A stretch of 64,000 nucleotides of DNA from JBFELO01 sp041552055. GTDB taxonomy: Bacteria > Acidobacteriota > Thermoanaerobaculia > Thermoanaerobaculales > Sulfomarinibacteraceae. The translations under genes were made by a program, and so were the position numbers. The stretch covers positions 1-64,000 of the forward strand of contig JBFELO010000002.1 in the NCBI GenBank assembly GCA_041552055.1. The letters run 5' to 3'. Below, one piece after another: positions 33,369 to 42,438 of this stretch (its first letter is position 1; each line of letters begins with the position of its first letter). The notes under the pieces are model-generated. The model was not told where the DNA came from, ran no database searches, and saw nothing but the letters and a program-made list of their open reading frames with translations.

Positions 33369-34646
33369 ATGGCCATAGGCATCAGCAACACCGAGCGGGC
33401 GCTGACCCAGGTCGAGGTCCGCGGCCTTTTGGCCGAGGCGCTGGCACAGGTTCCGCTCGCCGGCAGGCGGGTCCTGGTGATCATTCCCGACGGCACGCGG
33501 ACCGCGCCCATGCCGCTGTTATTCGGCCTGCTTCAGGATCTCCTCGGTGATCGGGTGGCCACGCTCGACTTCCTGGTGGCGCTCGGCACCCATCCACCGA
33601 TGGACGACGGGGCGCTGAGCGACCTGCTGGGTGTGGAGGTCAGGGATGGAATGGCCGGAAGCTCGCGTGTCTTCAATCACCGGTGGGATCTGCCGGAGAC
33701 CTTCGTCACCCTCGGCACCCTGCCGGCCTCCGAGGTGGCGGCGGCCACCGACGGTCGCATGGAACTCGACGTTCCGGTGCGACTCAACCGTCTCGTGGGC
33801 GAGCCCGAGGGGCGGTCCCCCTACGACCATCTCATCGTCGCCGGACCGGTGTTCCCGCACGAGGTCGCGGGGTTTTCGGGCGGCAACAAGTACTTCGTAC
33901 CCGGCGTGGCCGGCCCCGAGATCATCAACGTCACCCACTGGATCGGCGCTCTGCTGACCAGCAGCGCGATCATAGGGGTGCCGGACACTCCCGTTCGACG
34001 ATTGATCGACCGGGCCGCCGGGTTCATTCCCACGCCCCGCCTGTGCATCGCCCAGGTGATGCACGGCCAGTCGCTGCACGGTTTTTTCGTCGGCGACATG
34101 GAAGATGCCTGGCGGGCGGCGACACAGCTGTCGGCACAGCTCGACATCGTCTGGGTGGAGCGACCCTTCAAGAGGGTTCTGTCGATGGTGCCGAAGATGT
34201 ACGACGACCTGTGGACCGCGGCCAAGGGTATGTACAAGCTCGAGCCCGCGATCGCCGACGGTGGGGAGGTGATCATCCATGCCCCCCACATCGACGAGGT
34301 GTCGTACGTGCACGGCGAGCACATCGACGAGATCGGCTACCACGTGCGGGACTACTTCGTGGACCAGTGGGTGAGATTCCAGCATGTGCCCTGGGGTGTG
34401 CTGGCCCACTCGACCCACCTCCGGGGCGCGGGCACCTACGTCAACGGGGTCGAGCGACCGCGCATTGCGGTCACCCTGGCCACGGGAATCTCCCGAGGGC
34501 GTTGTGAACGCATCGGTCTCGGCTACGTGGACCCGACTACGATCGACCCGGAGGACTGGGTCGACCGTGAAGAGGAGGGCATCGTTCTCGTCCGACGGGC
34601 CGGCGAGATCCTGTACCGACTACGACCGAGCGGAGAGCCGGCCTGA
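33369..34646 (+). CDS. LarA-family (nickel-pincer) 2-hydroxyacid racemase/epimerase
   Basis: 425 residues. It has the key residues of lactate racemase LarA at the same spacing: IPDGTR (substrate/cofactor site), LGTHPPM with His75, FPHEVAGFSGGNK with His164 and Lys174, and VTHWIG with His190. In LarA the matching residues are H108, H174, K184 (which holds the nickel-pincer nucleotide) and H200, giving identical intervals of 10 and 16. The family includes malate racemases and a D-gluconate 2-epimerase. Between uxaE and gnd, an aldonate epimerase (for example mannonate to gluconate) is a reasonable hypothesis. The larB, larC and larE cofactor genes are not in the window. ATG 33369 chosen; TTG 33357 possible. 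Confidence 0.8.
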   Translation: MAIGISNTERALTQVEVRGLLAEALAQVPLAGRRVLVIIPDGTRTAPMPLLFGLLQDLLGDRVATLDFLVALGTHPPMDDGALSDLLGVEVRDGMAGSSRVFNHRWDLPETFVTLGTLPASEVAAATDGRMELDVPVRLNRLVGEPEGRSPYDHLIVAGPVFPHEVAGFSGGNKYFVPGVAGPEIINVTHWIGALLTSSAIIGVPDTPVRRLIDRAAGFIPTPRLCIAQVMHGQSLHGFFVGDMEDAWRAATQLSAQLDIVWVERPFKRVLSMVPKMYDDLWTAAKGMYKLEPAIADGGEVIIHAPHIDEVSYVHGEHIDEIGYHVRDYFVDQWVRFQHVPWGVLAHSTHLRGAGTYVNGVERPRIAVTLATGISRGRCERIGLGYVDPTTIDPEDWVDREEEGIVLVRRAGEILYRLRPSGEPA

Positions 34647-34673
34647 CGGCTGTCCGACCGAGGAGGAGTGTCA

Positions 34674-36131
34674 ATGGACAAGGCGGACATCGGGCTCATC
34701 GGCCTCGCGGTGATGGGTCAGAACCTGGTACTCAACATGGTCGACCACGGCTTCACGGTCGCGGTCTTCAATCGCACGGTCTCCACCGTCGACGACTTCG
34801 TCAACGGCAACGCCAGGGGCACCAGGGTCATCGGTACTCACTCGATCGAGGAGCTCGTCGGCGCGCTGAAGAGGCCACGGAGGGTGATGTTGCTGGTGAA
34901 GGCGGGCAAGCCGGTGGACGATTTCATCGACACCCTGATCCTCCTCCTGGAGGAGGGTGACATCATCATCGACGGCGGCAACTCCAACTACAACGACACC
35001 ATCCGTCGCTCCGCGTACGTGGAGTCCAAGGGGCTGCTCTACATCGGCACGGGCGTCTCGGGTGGCGAGGAAGGGGCACGCCGGGGTCCGTCGATCATGC
35101 CCGGTGGCTCACCCACAGCTTGGCCGCACGTCCAGCCGATCTTCCAGGCGGTCTCGGCCAAGGTGGAGGACGGCTCGCCGTGCTGCGACTGGGTGGGCGA
35201 GAACGGCGCCGGACACTTCGTCAAGATGGTGCACAACGGCATCGAGTACGGCGACATGCAGCTGATCTGCGAGGCCTACCACCTGATGAAGGATGGCCTC
35301 GGGCTGGACCACGACGAGATGCACCGGATCTTCACCGACTGGAACGAGGGCGAGCTCGACTCCTACCTGATCGAGATCACCCGCGACATCCTCGGCTACC
35401 GGGACGAGGACGGCAGCCCGCTGGTCGAGATGATCCTCGACACCGCCGGCCAGAAGGGAACCGGCAAGTGGACGGCGATGTCGGCACTGGAGACGGGCAT
35501 CCCCCTGACGCTGATCGCCGAGGCCGTGCTGGCGCGCTTCCTGTCCGCGCTCAAGGACGAGCGGGTGGCCGCGGCCGAGGTGTTGAGCGGCCCTGAAGCA
35601 CGCTCCGCGTTCGAGGGAGACGGGACGGCGTTCGTCGACGACCTGCGTCAGGCGTTGTACGCATCCAAGATCGTGTCCTACACCCAGGGCTACATGCTGA
35701 TGCGGGCGGCCGCGGCCGAGTACGGCTGGCACCTCAACAACGGCGGCATCGCCCTGATGTGGCGCGGCGGCTGCATCATCCGGTCGGTCTTCCTGGGCAA
35801 GATCAAGGACGCGTTCGACCGGAATCCCGAGCTGTCGAACCTGCTGCTCGACCCCTACTTCAAGGAGCAGGTCGAGGCATCGCAGGCGGCGTGGCGGCGA
35901 GTTGTCGCCCGGGCGGTCGAGATGGGGATCCCGGTGCCGGCCATGTCGAGCGCGCTCGCCTTCTTCGACGGCTACCGCAACGGACGGCTGCCAGCCAATC
36001 TGCTGCAGGCGCAGCGCGACTACTTCGGCGCGCACACCTACGAACGGGTGGACCGTGAGCGGGGCGAGTTCTTCCACACCGACTGGACCGGACGTGGCGG
36101 CGACGTCACGTCCCGGGCCTACCAGGCGTGA
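34674..36131 (+). CDS. gnd: 6-phosphogluconate dehydrogenase, decarboxylating
   Basis: 485 residues, full length for the long (dimeric) 6PGDH class. GLIGLAVMGQNLVLNMVDHGFTVAVFNRT is the NADP fold, with Asn-Arg after the second strand (VFNRT) as in NADP-preferring enzymes. GVSGGEEGARRGPSIMPGG, GENGAGHFVKMVHNGIEYGDMQL (catalytic Lys and the 6PGDH signature) and LDTAGQKGTGKWT are intact. It converts 6-phosphogluconate to ribulose 5-phosphate. An AGGAGG lies about 9 bases before ATG 34674. Its presence inside an inositol operon is unusual and suggests that carbon leaves through 6-phosphogluconate. Confidence 0.93.
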   Translation: MDKADIGLIGLAVMGQNLVLNMVDHGFTVAVFNRTVSTVDDFVNGNARGTRVIGTHSIEELVGALKRPRRVMLLVKAGKPVDDFIDTLILLLEEGDIIIDGGNSNYNDTIRRSAYVESKGLLYIGTGVSGGEEGARRGPSIMPGGSPTAWPHVQPIFQAVSAKVEDGSPCCDWVGENGAGHFVKMVHNGIEYGDMQLICEAYHLMKDGLGLDHDEMHRIFTDWNEGELDSYLIEITRDILGYRDEDGSPLVEMILDTAGQKGTGKWTAMSALETGIPLTLIAEAVLARFLSALKDERVAAAEVLSGPEARSAFEGDGTAFVDDLRQALYASKIVSYTQGYMLMRAAAAEYGWHLNNGGIALMWRGGCIIRSVFLGKIKDAFDRNPELSNLLLDPYFKEQVEASQAAWRRVVARAVEMGIPVPAMSSALAFFDGYRNGRLPANLLQAQRDYFGAHTYERVDRERGEFFHTDWTGRGGDVTSRAYQA

Positions 36132-36160
36132 GCGGGAGGGATGCCAGGCGACGGGCGGGC

Positions 36161-36196
36161 GGTGGATCCAGCATCCAGCATCCAGCATCCAACATC
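36161..36196. repeat. Tandem repeat of GGATGCT-type unit (minus-sense copy of the dispersed repeat)
   Basis: Three to four units of (ATCCAGC) follow GGTGG. Read on the minus strand this is GGATGCTGG repeated and ending in GGATCCACC, a diverged copy of the repeats at 12102 and 53095. It lies between gnd and the phosphofructokinase gene. Confidence 0.8.
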
Positions 36197-36229
36197 GGGT
36201 TGGGAGGGGGAAAGGTCAGGAGTTGAATC

Positions 36230-37522
36230 ATGGCGAGACCTAGAAACGTCTTAGTGGCTCAGTCGGGCGGGCCGACGCCGGTGATCAACAATTCCCTGCG
36301 GGGTGTGGTCGAGACCTGCCGTGAGCTGCCCGAAGATTTCGGTACCGTCTACGCCGGCTTCCACGGGATCGAGGGCGTGCTGCAGGAACGACTGCTCGAC
36401 CTGTCGGCCCAGGACCCTGACGAGATCGCCCTGCTGCGCACCACCCCGGCGGCGGGGGCCACCGGCACCTGCCGGTACAAGCTCAAGGAGCATCAGGACG
36501 AGGACTTCGAGCGCGTCGTCCGGGTGCTGAAGGCGCACGACATCGGGTACTTCTTCTACATCGGCGGCAACGACTCGATGGACACCGCCAACAAGGTCGC
36601 CGAACTCGCACACGACACGGGCCTCGATCTCGTGGCGACTGGTGTGCCGAAGACCATCGACAACGACGTGGGAGACTCAAAGTTCCGGCTCATCGACCAC
36701 ACTCCCGGCTACGGCAGCGTGGCCCGCTACTGGGCACTCAACGTGCAGACAGCGGACCAGGAGAACGCCGGCTCCTGTCCCTCGGATCCGGTGCTGGTGC
36801 TGCAGGCCATGGGCCGCAAGATCGGCTTCATCCCGGCCGCGGCCCGCCTGGCCGATCCCGACCGGCAGATGCCGCTGTTGATACTGCTGCGCGAGTCCGG
36901 TTTCGGGCTCGGTGATCTGGCCGACGCCGTCAACGACACTCTCAAGCAGCGTGGGCGAGCGGTGGTGGTTGTCAGCGAAGGCTTCGACGTTGGTGACATC
37001 GGCGAGCGCAAGGACTCGTTCGGTCACACCACGTTCTCGTCCAGCCAGATCACAGCGGGCCAGATCGTGGTGAACCACCTCAACGAGGTCGGCCTGGCCG
37101 CCCGGGGAACGGCACGCGGAAACATCCCCGGCACCGACCAGCGGGACAGCATCATTCACGCCTCCACCGTCGATCTGGACGAGGCCTACCTGGTGGGGCG
37201 TCAGGCGGCCTTCGTCGCGGCCAAGGACGGCTCGGGCTTCATGTCCACTATCCTGCGCGAACCCGGCCCGACCTATCGCGTGCGGTACGACAAGGTGCCG
37301 CTGGAGGTGGTCGCCAACTCCGAGCGGTCATTCCCGGACGCCTGGATCTCTCCGTCACGCACCGACGTAACGGACGAGTTCCTTCGCTACGCGCGACCCC
37401 TCGTCGGCGAGGACTGGCCCAGCGTCCCCCTGGTAAACGGCCGCCAGCGCTTCGCCCGCCTGGAGCCCATGTTCGCCGACGCGAAGCTGCCGGAGTACCT
37501 GCCCCAGGCATACCGAGACTGA
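36230..37522 (+). CDS. pfp: 6-phosphofructokinase, PPi-type signature
   Basis: 430 residues. GGPTPVINNSLRGVV opens the nucleotide/PPi site. GGND (112-115) replaces the GGDG of ATP enzymes, placing Asp where Gly is required for ATP. PKTIDND (140-146) has Lys where bacterial ATP-PFKs have Gly. Both substitutions mark pyrophosphate-dependent phosphofructokinases. GYGSVARYWALN, VLVLQAMGRKIGFIPAAARLA and GFGLGDLADAVND complete the active site. It interconverts fructose 6-phosphate and fructose 1,6-bisphosphate reversibly. Placement after gnd suggests it channels pentose-pathway products. A repeat separates the two genes, so it may have its own promoter. Confidence 0.85.
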   Translation: MARPRNVLVAQSGGPTPVINNSLRGVVETCRELPEDFGTVYAGFHGIEGVLQERLLDLSAQDPDEIALLRTTPAAGATGTCRYKLKEHQDEDFERVVRVLKAHDIGYFFYIGGNDSMDTANKVAELAHDTGLDLVATGVPKTIDNDVGDSKFRLIDHTPGYGSVARYWALNVQTADQENAGSCPSDPVLVLQAMGRKIGFIPAAARLADPDRQMPLLILLRESGFGLGDLADAVNDTLKQRGRAVVVVSEGFDVGDIGERKDSFGHTTFSSSQITAGQIVVNHLNEVGLAARGTARGNIPGTDQRDSIIHASTVDLDEAYLVGRQAAFVAAKDGSGFMSTILREPGPTYRVRYDKVPLEVVANSERSFPDAWISPSRTDVTDEFLRYARPLVGEDWPSVPLVNGRQRFARLEPMFADAKLPEYLPQAYRD

Positions 37523-37548
37523 ACCTCGACCGATTGGAGGGAGCACTC

Positions 37549-38991
37549 ATGAGAAACCGATCCACCGCGCTTCGTAGGTCGATCCTCCCCCTGCTGTGTT
37601 GCGCGCATTTTCTCACGCCAGCCCTCGCCGCCGACCGCAACGACGAGGGTTACCCCCGGGTCATGCAAGGGCCGATGGTGGGAACGGTCACCGAGCACGA
37701 GGCCCACATCTGGCTCCGGCTCAGTGGCGAGTACCCGGTGGTCATCGAGTACAGCACCGACTTCGAGATGACGGCCTTCGAATCGAGCCAACCGATCGTA
37801 TCGAAGAAGGTGTCCGACTACACGATCGTCGTGACGCTGGACGGCCTCGAGCGTGCCACCGAGTACTTCTACCGGGTGTTGGTGAACGGTAAGGGGGACA
37901 AGTACCTCAAGGAGCATCCGCCGTTCAGGTTCAAGACGGCGCCGGAAGACGGAACCGCCGCGAGTTTCCGGATCGCCTACGGGTCCTGTCCGAAGTTCCA
38001 GGACGACCGCGTCCAGCCGATCTGGCCGGTGATCTCCGAGCTCGAGCCGGATCTGTTCTTCTGGATCGGCGACAACATCTACGGCGACACCCTCGATCCC
38101 GACATCCTGCGCGAGGAGTACCGTCGGCAACGTGATGTGCACGGGTTGCAGCCGCTGCTGCACAACACCTCACACCTGGCGGTCTGGGACGACCACGACT
38201 TCGCGCTCAACAATCACGACCTCACGAACCCGATCAAGGAGCAGGCGCTCGTGGTCTTCAAGGACTACTGGGCCAACCCGTCCTACGGGTTGCCCGACGT
38301 GCCCGGCGTGTTCTTTGCGTACAGCTACGGCGACGTGGACTTCTTCTTCGTGGACGATCGCTACTACCGGGACCCGAACACGGATCCGGACACCCCGGGG
38401 AAGACCATGCTGGGAACCGCGCAGCTCGAGTGGCTTCAGTCGGAGTTGAAGGGGAGCACGGCAACCTTCAAGGTGATCGTGTCGGGCAGCGGCTTCACCA
38501 AGGCCAAGGGTGAGGGCGGCGATTCCTGGGCTGCGTTCCTCCACGAGCGCGACCGGCTGTTCGACTTCATTCGAGATCAAGAAATCACAGGCGTGGTCCT
38601 CCTATCGGGCGACTCCCACATCGGCGAGCTCAACGTGATCCCGTGGTCCGAGCACGGCGGCTATGATCTGTACGACATGGTGAGCTCACCGCTCGCCCAG
38701 CGGAATCCGGACAGCTGGCTGCACCGGCGGCCCGAGCGGCGCATCCGTCCGGTCTACTTCAGGGGCAGCAACGTCGGCGTCATCGACTTCATCCTCGACG
38801 AATCTCCCCGGCTGGTGTTCCGACTGATCGACATCCACGGCCGGAGTGTGTGGAAGACGTTCGTGTTGCGGGCAGACGAGCTCGTCAACGGCATCAAATC
38901 GTGGCCCGACAAGGTCGACAACGAGGAGCTGCAGCGACAGCAGAGCTACGACGCCGGCACGGGGTACTACGAGATCGAGCCGGAGGACTGA
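37549..38991 (+). CDS. PhoD-family secreted phosphodiesterase/alkaline phosphatase
   Basis: 480 residues with a signal peptide ending near TPALAAD. An N-terminal Fn3-like domain (PRVMQGPMVGTVTEHEAHIWLRL ... LERATEYFYRVLVNG) precedes the PhoD metallophosphatase domain: IAYGSCPK, LFFWIGDNIYGDTLD, AVWDDHDFALNNHD, FFVDDRYYRDP and VVLLSGDSHIGELNVIP. This metal-ligand set (Asp, Asn, His) is typical of the family, which cleaves phosphoesters outside the cytoplasm with calcium and iron. GGAGGG before ATG 37549 fixes the start. First of three phosphoesterase genes that follow the inositol cluster; a role in stripping phosphate from phytate fragments is plausible. Confidence 0.85.
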   Translation: MRNRSTALRRSILPLLCCAHFLTPALAADRNDEGYPRVMQGPMVGTVTEHEAHIWLRLSGEYPVVIEYSTDFEMTAFESSQPIVSKKVSDYTIVVTLDGLERATEYFYRVLVNGKGDKYLKEHPPFRFKTAPEDGTAASFRIAYGSCPKFQDDRVQPIWPVISELEPDLFFWIGDNIYGDTLDPDILREEYRRQRDVHGLQPLLHNTSHLAVWDDHDFALNNHDLTNPIKEQALVVFKDYWANPSYGLPDVPGVFFAYSYGDVDFFFVDDRYYRDPNTDPDTPGKTMLGTAQLEWLQSELKGSTATFKVIVSGSGFTKAKGEGGDSWAAFLHERDRLFDFIRDQEITGVVLLSGDSHIGELNVIPWSEHGGYDLYDMVSSPLAQRNPDSWLHRRPERRIRPVYFRGSNVGVIDFILDESPRLVFRLIDIHGRSVWKTFVLRADELVNGIKSWPDKVDNEELQRQQSYDAGTGYYEIEPED

Positions 38992-39039
38992 CCGGAGGAG
39001 GAGAGCGGACAGGCTCGACTCCACGGCTCGGAGGGCACG

Positions 39040-40230
39040 ATGCATAACGCGAGGATCGGTGAGAAGTTCATCACGGTTGCACTGGGAGCACTCGCGCTCG
39101 CGACGTTGCTCCTCGGTACGACGACACACCCCGCCGCGGCGGTTGAGGGTTCGAACGGCGAGCTGGTGTTCATTGTCGCTGCCGACATGAGGAACTTCTC
39201 CGCGCAGGGAGAGTGGTCGAAGAACTTCTCCGGCGCGTGCGAGGCGGCCAAGGAGGTCGGGCCGGGGGCGTTCATGATCAGCCCCGGGGACCTCGACGTC
39301 GATCCCCCGTCGGCGGTCCGGGAGATGATCAGCACGGTCCTCGGTGAGGACTACCCCTGGTATCCGGTGCTCGGCAACCACGACCCGGAGTCTCCGTCGA
39401 CGATGAGGTATCTGCGCGCGTATAGCCGGACCGTACCGCACGTGGTCAATCGCGGTCCGCAGGGCTGCGAGCAGACGACCTACTCCTTCGAGTGGGCAAA
39501 CGCCCACTTCGTCGTCCTCAACCAGTACTTCGACGGGGTCAAGGACTGGGGTCTCGAGGGTGACGTGGTGCTCGAGTTGCTCGCGTGGCTCGAGGCGGAT
39601 CTCGCCGCCAACACCCAGGACCACGTGTTCGTGATCGGTCACGAGCCGCTGATGCCGATGCCCGACATGGACAACGGCCGCGTCCGCCATCAGGGGGATT
39701 CGCTCGACGAGCACCCCGAGAACGCCTTTCGCTTCCACCAGACGCTGCTGAAATATGGTGTCACGGCCTACATCTGCGGCCACACCCACAACACCTCGTA
39801 CGCCAACCTCAACGGGCTGTGGCAGCTCGACGCCGGCCACGCCCGCGGCCTCGAGGAGGCGTCGTACGCGGATGCCCTGTACGCCGCGATCGAGTCGGCG
39901 ATCGAGGCGGGACGGTCGCGTGGCATTGGTGAGGCGGAGTCCCTCCGCCAGCTCTACCGGGACGACGCCTACCACATCGACAGGTGGCTCAAGTACATGG
40001 AAATGACCGAGGCGCCGGTGGTCCCCACCCTGGCTCAGTTCTACGACGAGTACTCCACCGACCCGGATGCTCGTGATCGCTATTACGAAAGGCAGATCGA
40101 GGGCCGCAAGCAGACAGCCAGCTCGTTTCTCAGGATCACCGTCACCGGCGACAAGGTGAAGGTTGACTTCTACCGCGACGACGCGCATGGAGGCCCCTAC
40201 TCGCTTCGAGAATCTCTGATGCTGGAGTGA
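39040..40230 (+). CDS. Secreted calcineurin-like metallophosphoesterase
   Basis: 396 residues with a signal peptide (ITVALGALALATLLLG, cleavage near HPAAA). Metallophosphoesterase motifs: VAADMRNFS (first Asp), ISPGDLDVDP, YPVLGNHDPES (Asn-His-Asp), FVIGHEPLMP and ICGHTHNTSY (final GHxH). The GDxxD box reads GDLDVD. The C-terminal 140 residues are helical and specific to this protein. Phosphomonoester or diester substrates are likely, outside the cytoplasm. It lies 48 bases after the PhoD gene; both probably belong to one transcription unit. Confidence 0.82.
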   Translation: MHNARIGEKFITVALGALALATLLLGTTTHPAAAVEGSNGELVFIVAADMRNFSAQGEWSKNFSGACEAAKEVGPGAFMISPGDLDVDPPSAVREMISTVLGEDYPWYPVLGNHDPESPSTMRYLRAYSRTVPHVVNRGPQGCEQTTYSFEWANAHFVVLNQYFDGVKDWGLEGDVVLELLAWLEADLAANTQDHVFVIGHEPLMPMPDMDNGRVRHQGDSLDEHPENAFRFHQTLLKYGVTAYICGHTHNTSYANLNGLWQLDAGHARGLEEASYADALYAAIESAIEAGRSRGIGEAESLRQLYRDDAYHIDRWLKYMEMTEAPVVPTLAQFYDEYSTDPDARDRYYERQIEGRKQTASSFLRITVTGDKVKVDFYRDDAHGGPYSLRESLMLE

Positions 40231-40327
40231 TTCCGACGACCGGCCCATCTCGACTCGGCGCGCGACACGTGCGAAGGCGATCCGAGGCGCATGTGGGCCA
40301 TCACTGCGGGAGAGGGCGTAGAACGGC

Positions 40328-42400
40328 ATGATTCGGGGTTTCGCAAAGAACCGACTGAGGCCATCGGTGGGGAACCCGGTCGGCGGTCTGGTCGTCGTGC
40401 TTCTCGTGATGGCCAGCAGATCGGTCTTCGGCTTCGAGCTCCAGGCCGTGCCGCTGAGCTCGGCGCCGGTGATCGACGGCGTGCCTGACGAGCAGCTGTG
40501 GGCCGAGGCCGCTGTAGTCGGCGGCCTTGTCCAGATCAGGCCCGGCTTCGGGGAGCCCTCGTCGTTTCCGACCACCGTGAAGGTCGGCGTCACCGAGCGG
40601 GCGCTGTTCGTCGCTTTCGTCCTGACCGACCCGGAGCCCAGGCGGATCTCGGCCGCAGTAACGACCCGCGACGGGGAACTCGACGACGACGACTCGGTCG
40701 GTGTGCTCCTCGACCCTTTCGACGACGATCGGACCGGATACTTCTTCCGCACCAATCTGCTCGGGACCCAGCAGGACGGCCGGATCGCCGACAACGGCCA
40801 AACGGTCGACACGCGCTGGGACGCCGCCTGGCGGTGCGCGGCGAGTCGAACGGCCGACGGCTGGACGGCGGAGATCGAGGTCCCGTTCGAAGTCCTCAGG
40901 TACCGGGCGGGCCAGGACCGCGTGTGGGGCATCAACTTCACCCGCACGGTGCCCCGGCGCCTCGAGACCTCGGTGTGGGCCGGTCCGGGTGAAACGGAGT
41001 GGCGGGTCGCACAGTTCGGGACTCTCGTCGGCCTTTCGCTGCCCCTTCGAGAGACCAAGCGCCTGGAAGTGATCCCCTACGGGCTGGTCACACTCGAAGA
41101 GGACGATGACTTGGACTACCAGGTCGGCGGAGACCTCCGCTACCGCGTCACCGGCACCCTCGGGATCGACCTCACGGTGAACCCGGACTTCGCCATCATC
41201 GAGGCGGATGTCGAGGAGATCAATCTGACCCGTTTCGAGCTGTTCATCCCGGAAAAGCGCCCGTTCTTTCTCGAGGGGCTCGAGATGTTCGACCAGCGCA
41301 TTCGCCAGTTCTACAGCCGCCGTATCGGCGACATTTCGTGGGGCACCAAGCTCTCGGGGAAGGTCGGCAAGACGGACATCGCCGTCCTCGGCACCGACGG
41401 TGACTTCAATGACCCCGACCTCTCTGATAGCCCACACGCGCGCTACGCAGTCGCCCGGCTGCAGCGCGGTTTCGGCTCGTCAAACGTCGGGTTTCTCGCC
41501 GCGAACCGTCGGCTGGACGGCGAGGACGCGGGATCGGTGGGCCTCGACACCACTCTCTTCTTCACCGACACACTCGGCTTGACCGCGCAACTCCTGCGAG
41601 TGCACGGGCCGGAACGGGACGCCGGGCTCGCCTGGTTCGTGCGGCCGTCGTGGGACACCTCGACCAGCCACTTCCACGTGCGTTACACGAATCTCGACGC
41701 GGACATCCTCGAAGACTTCAACGCCGTGGGGTTCCTGAAAGACGACGACCGCAAGGAGTTCGACACCGCTCTCGCACACACCTTCTGGATCTCCTCTGGA
41801 CCCCTCGAAAAGATCAAGATCGACACCAACTACAACCGCTACTGGAGCCAGCAGGACGTGCTCCACAGTTGGGAGCTCGAGGGCGAGGTCTCGTTCGTGC
41901 TGCGGAGCGGCTGGAAGTTCGAGGTCGACTACCTCGACGAGTTCAAGCTGTTCGAGAAGGAGTTCCGGAACCGACGAACCGATCTCGAGGTCGGATGGGA
42001 CTCAAGGGAGGGACATTCAGTTGCCGTCTTTGCCGGAACGGGCGTCAACTTCGACAGCGATCTGTTCCTCTACGGCCTCGAGCTCGAGTGGAAGCTGTCG
42101 GATCGGTGGAACCTCTCCTACAGCCTGACCCGTCTCGAGCTCGACCCCGATCCGGAGCTGGAAACGACTGTGATCCACGTCTTCAACACCGACTACTACT
42201 TCAACCCGAACCTGCTGATCAGGTTCTTTTTCCAGAGCAACTCCGCCATCGACAAGGAGAATGTCCAGACCTTGTTGGTGTGGCGGTTCCTGCCGCCGTT
42301 CGGCTCGCTGCAGGTCGCCTACCAGCGCGGGACCTCGGAGTTCGGAACGCCATCAGAGCAGGGAGACACCCTGTTCACCAAGCTGCAGTGGGTCTTCTGA
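40328..42400 (+). CDS. CBM9-like/DUF5916 outer-membrane protein
   Basis: 690 residues with a signal sequence ending near SVFG. The N-terminal 200 residues resemble carbohydrate-binding family 9 (PVIDGVPDEQLWAEAAVV ... TTVKVGVTERALFVAFVLTDPEP ... DDDDSVGVLLDPFDDDRTGYFF). The rest matches DUF5916: VIPYGLVTLEEDD, LTVNPDFAIIEADVEEINLTRFELFIPEKRPFFLEGLEMF and then alternating barrel strands ending KLQWVF. The family is predicted to form an outer-membrane beta barrel and often accompanies secreted hydrolases in Bacteroidetes and Acidobacteria. Ligand unknown. It sits between two phosphoesterase genes. Confidence 0.78.
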   Translation: MIRGFAKNRLRPSVGNPVGGLVVVLLVMASRSVFGFELQAVPLSSAPVIDGVPDEQLWAEAAVVGGLVQIRPGFGEPSSFPTTVKVGVTERALFVAFVLTDPEPRRISAAVTTRDGELDDDDSVGVLLDPFDDDRTGYFFRTNLLGTQQDGRIADNGQTVDTRWDAAWRCAASRTADGWTAEIEVPFEVLRYRAGQDRVWGINFTRTVPRRLETSVWAGPGETEWRVAQFGTLVGLSLPLRETKRLEVIPYGLVTLEEDDDLDYQVGGDLRYRVTGTLGIDLTVNPDFAIIEADVEEINLTRFELFIPEKRPFFLEGLEMFDQRIRQFYSRRIGDISWGTKLSGKVGKTDIAVLGTDGDFNDPDLSDSPHARYAVARLQRGFGSSNVGFLAANRRLDGEDAGSVGLDTTLFFTDTLGLTAQLLRVHGPERDAGLAWFVRPSWDTSTSHFHVRYTNLDADILEDFNAVGFLKDDDRKEFDTALAHTFWISSGPLEKIKIDTNYNRYWSQQDVLHSWELEGEVSFVLRSGWKFEVDYLDEFKLFEKEFRNRRTDLEVGWDSREGHSVAVFAGTGVNFDSDLFLYGLELEWKLSDRWNLSYSLTRLELDPDPELETTVIHVFNTDYYFNPNLLIRFFFQSNSAIDKENVQTLLVWRFLPPFGSLQVAYQRGTSEFGTPSEQGDTLFTKLQWVF

Positions 42401-42438
42401 TGGATCATCGTAGACTGCCGTCTTGGAGGATATGTCGA

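Noticed and set aside
38686..41058. 790-codon minus-strand frame across three plus-strand genes
   Set aside because: It spans gene boundaries of PhoD, the phosphoesterase and DUF5916 genes and shows no domain; a product of codon bias.
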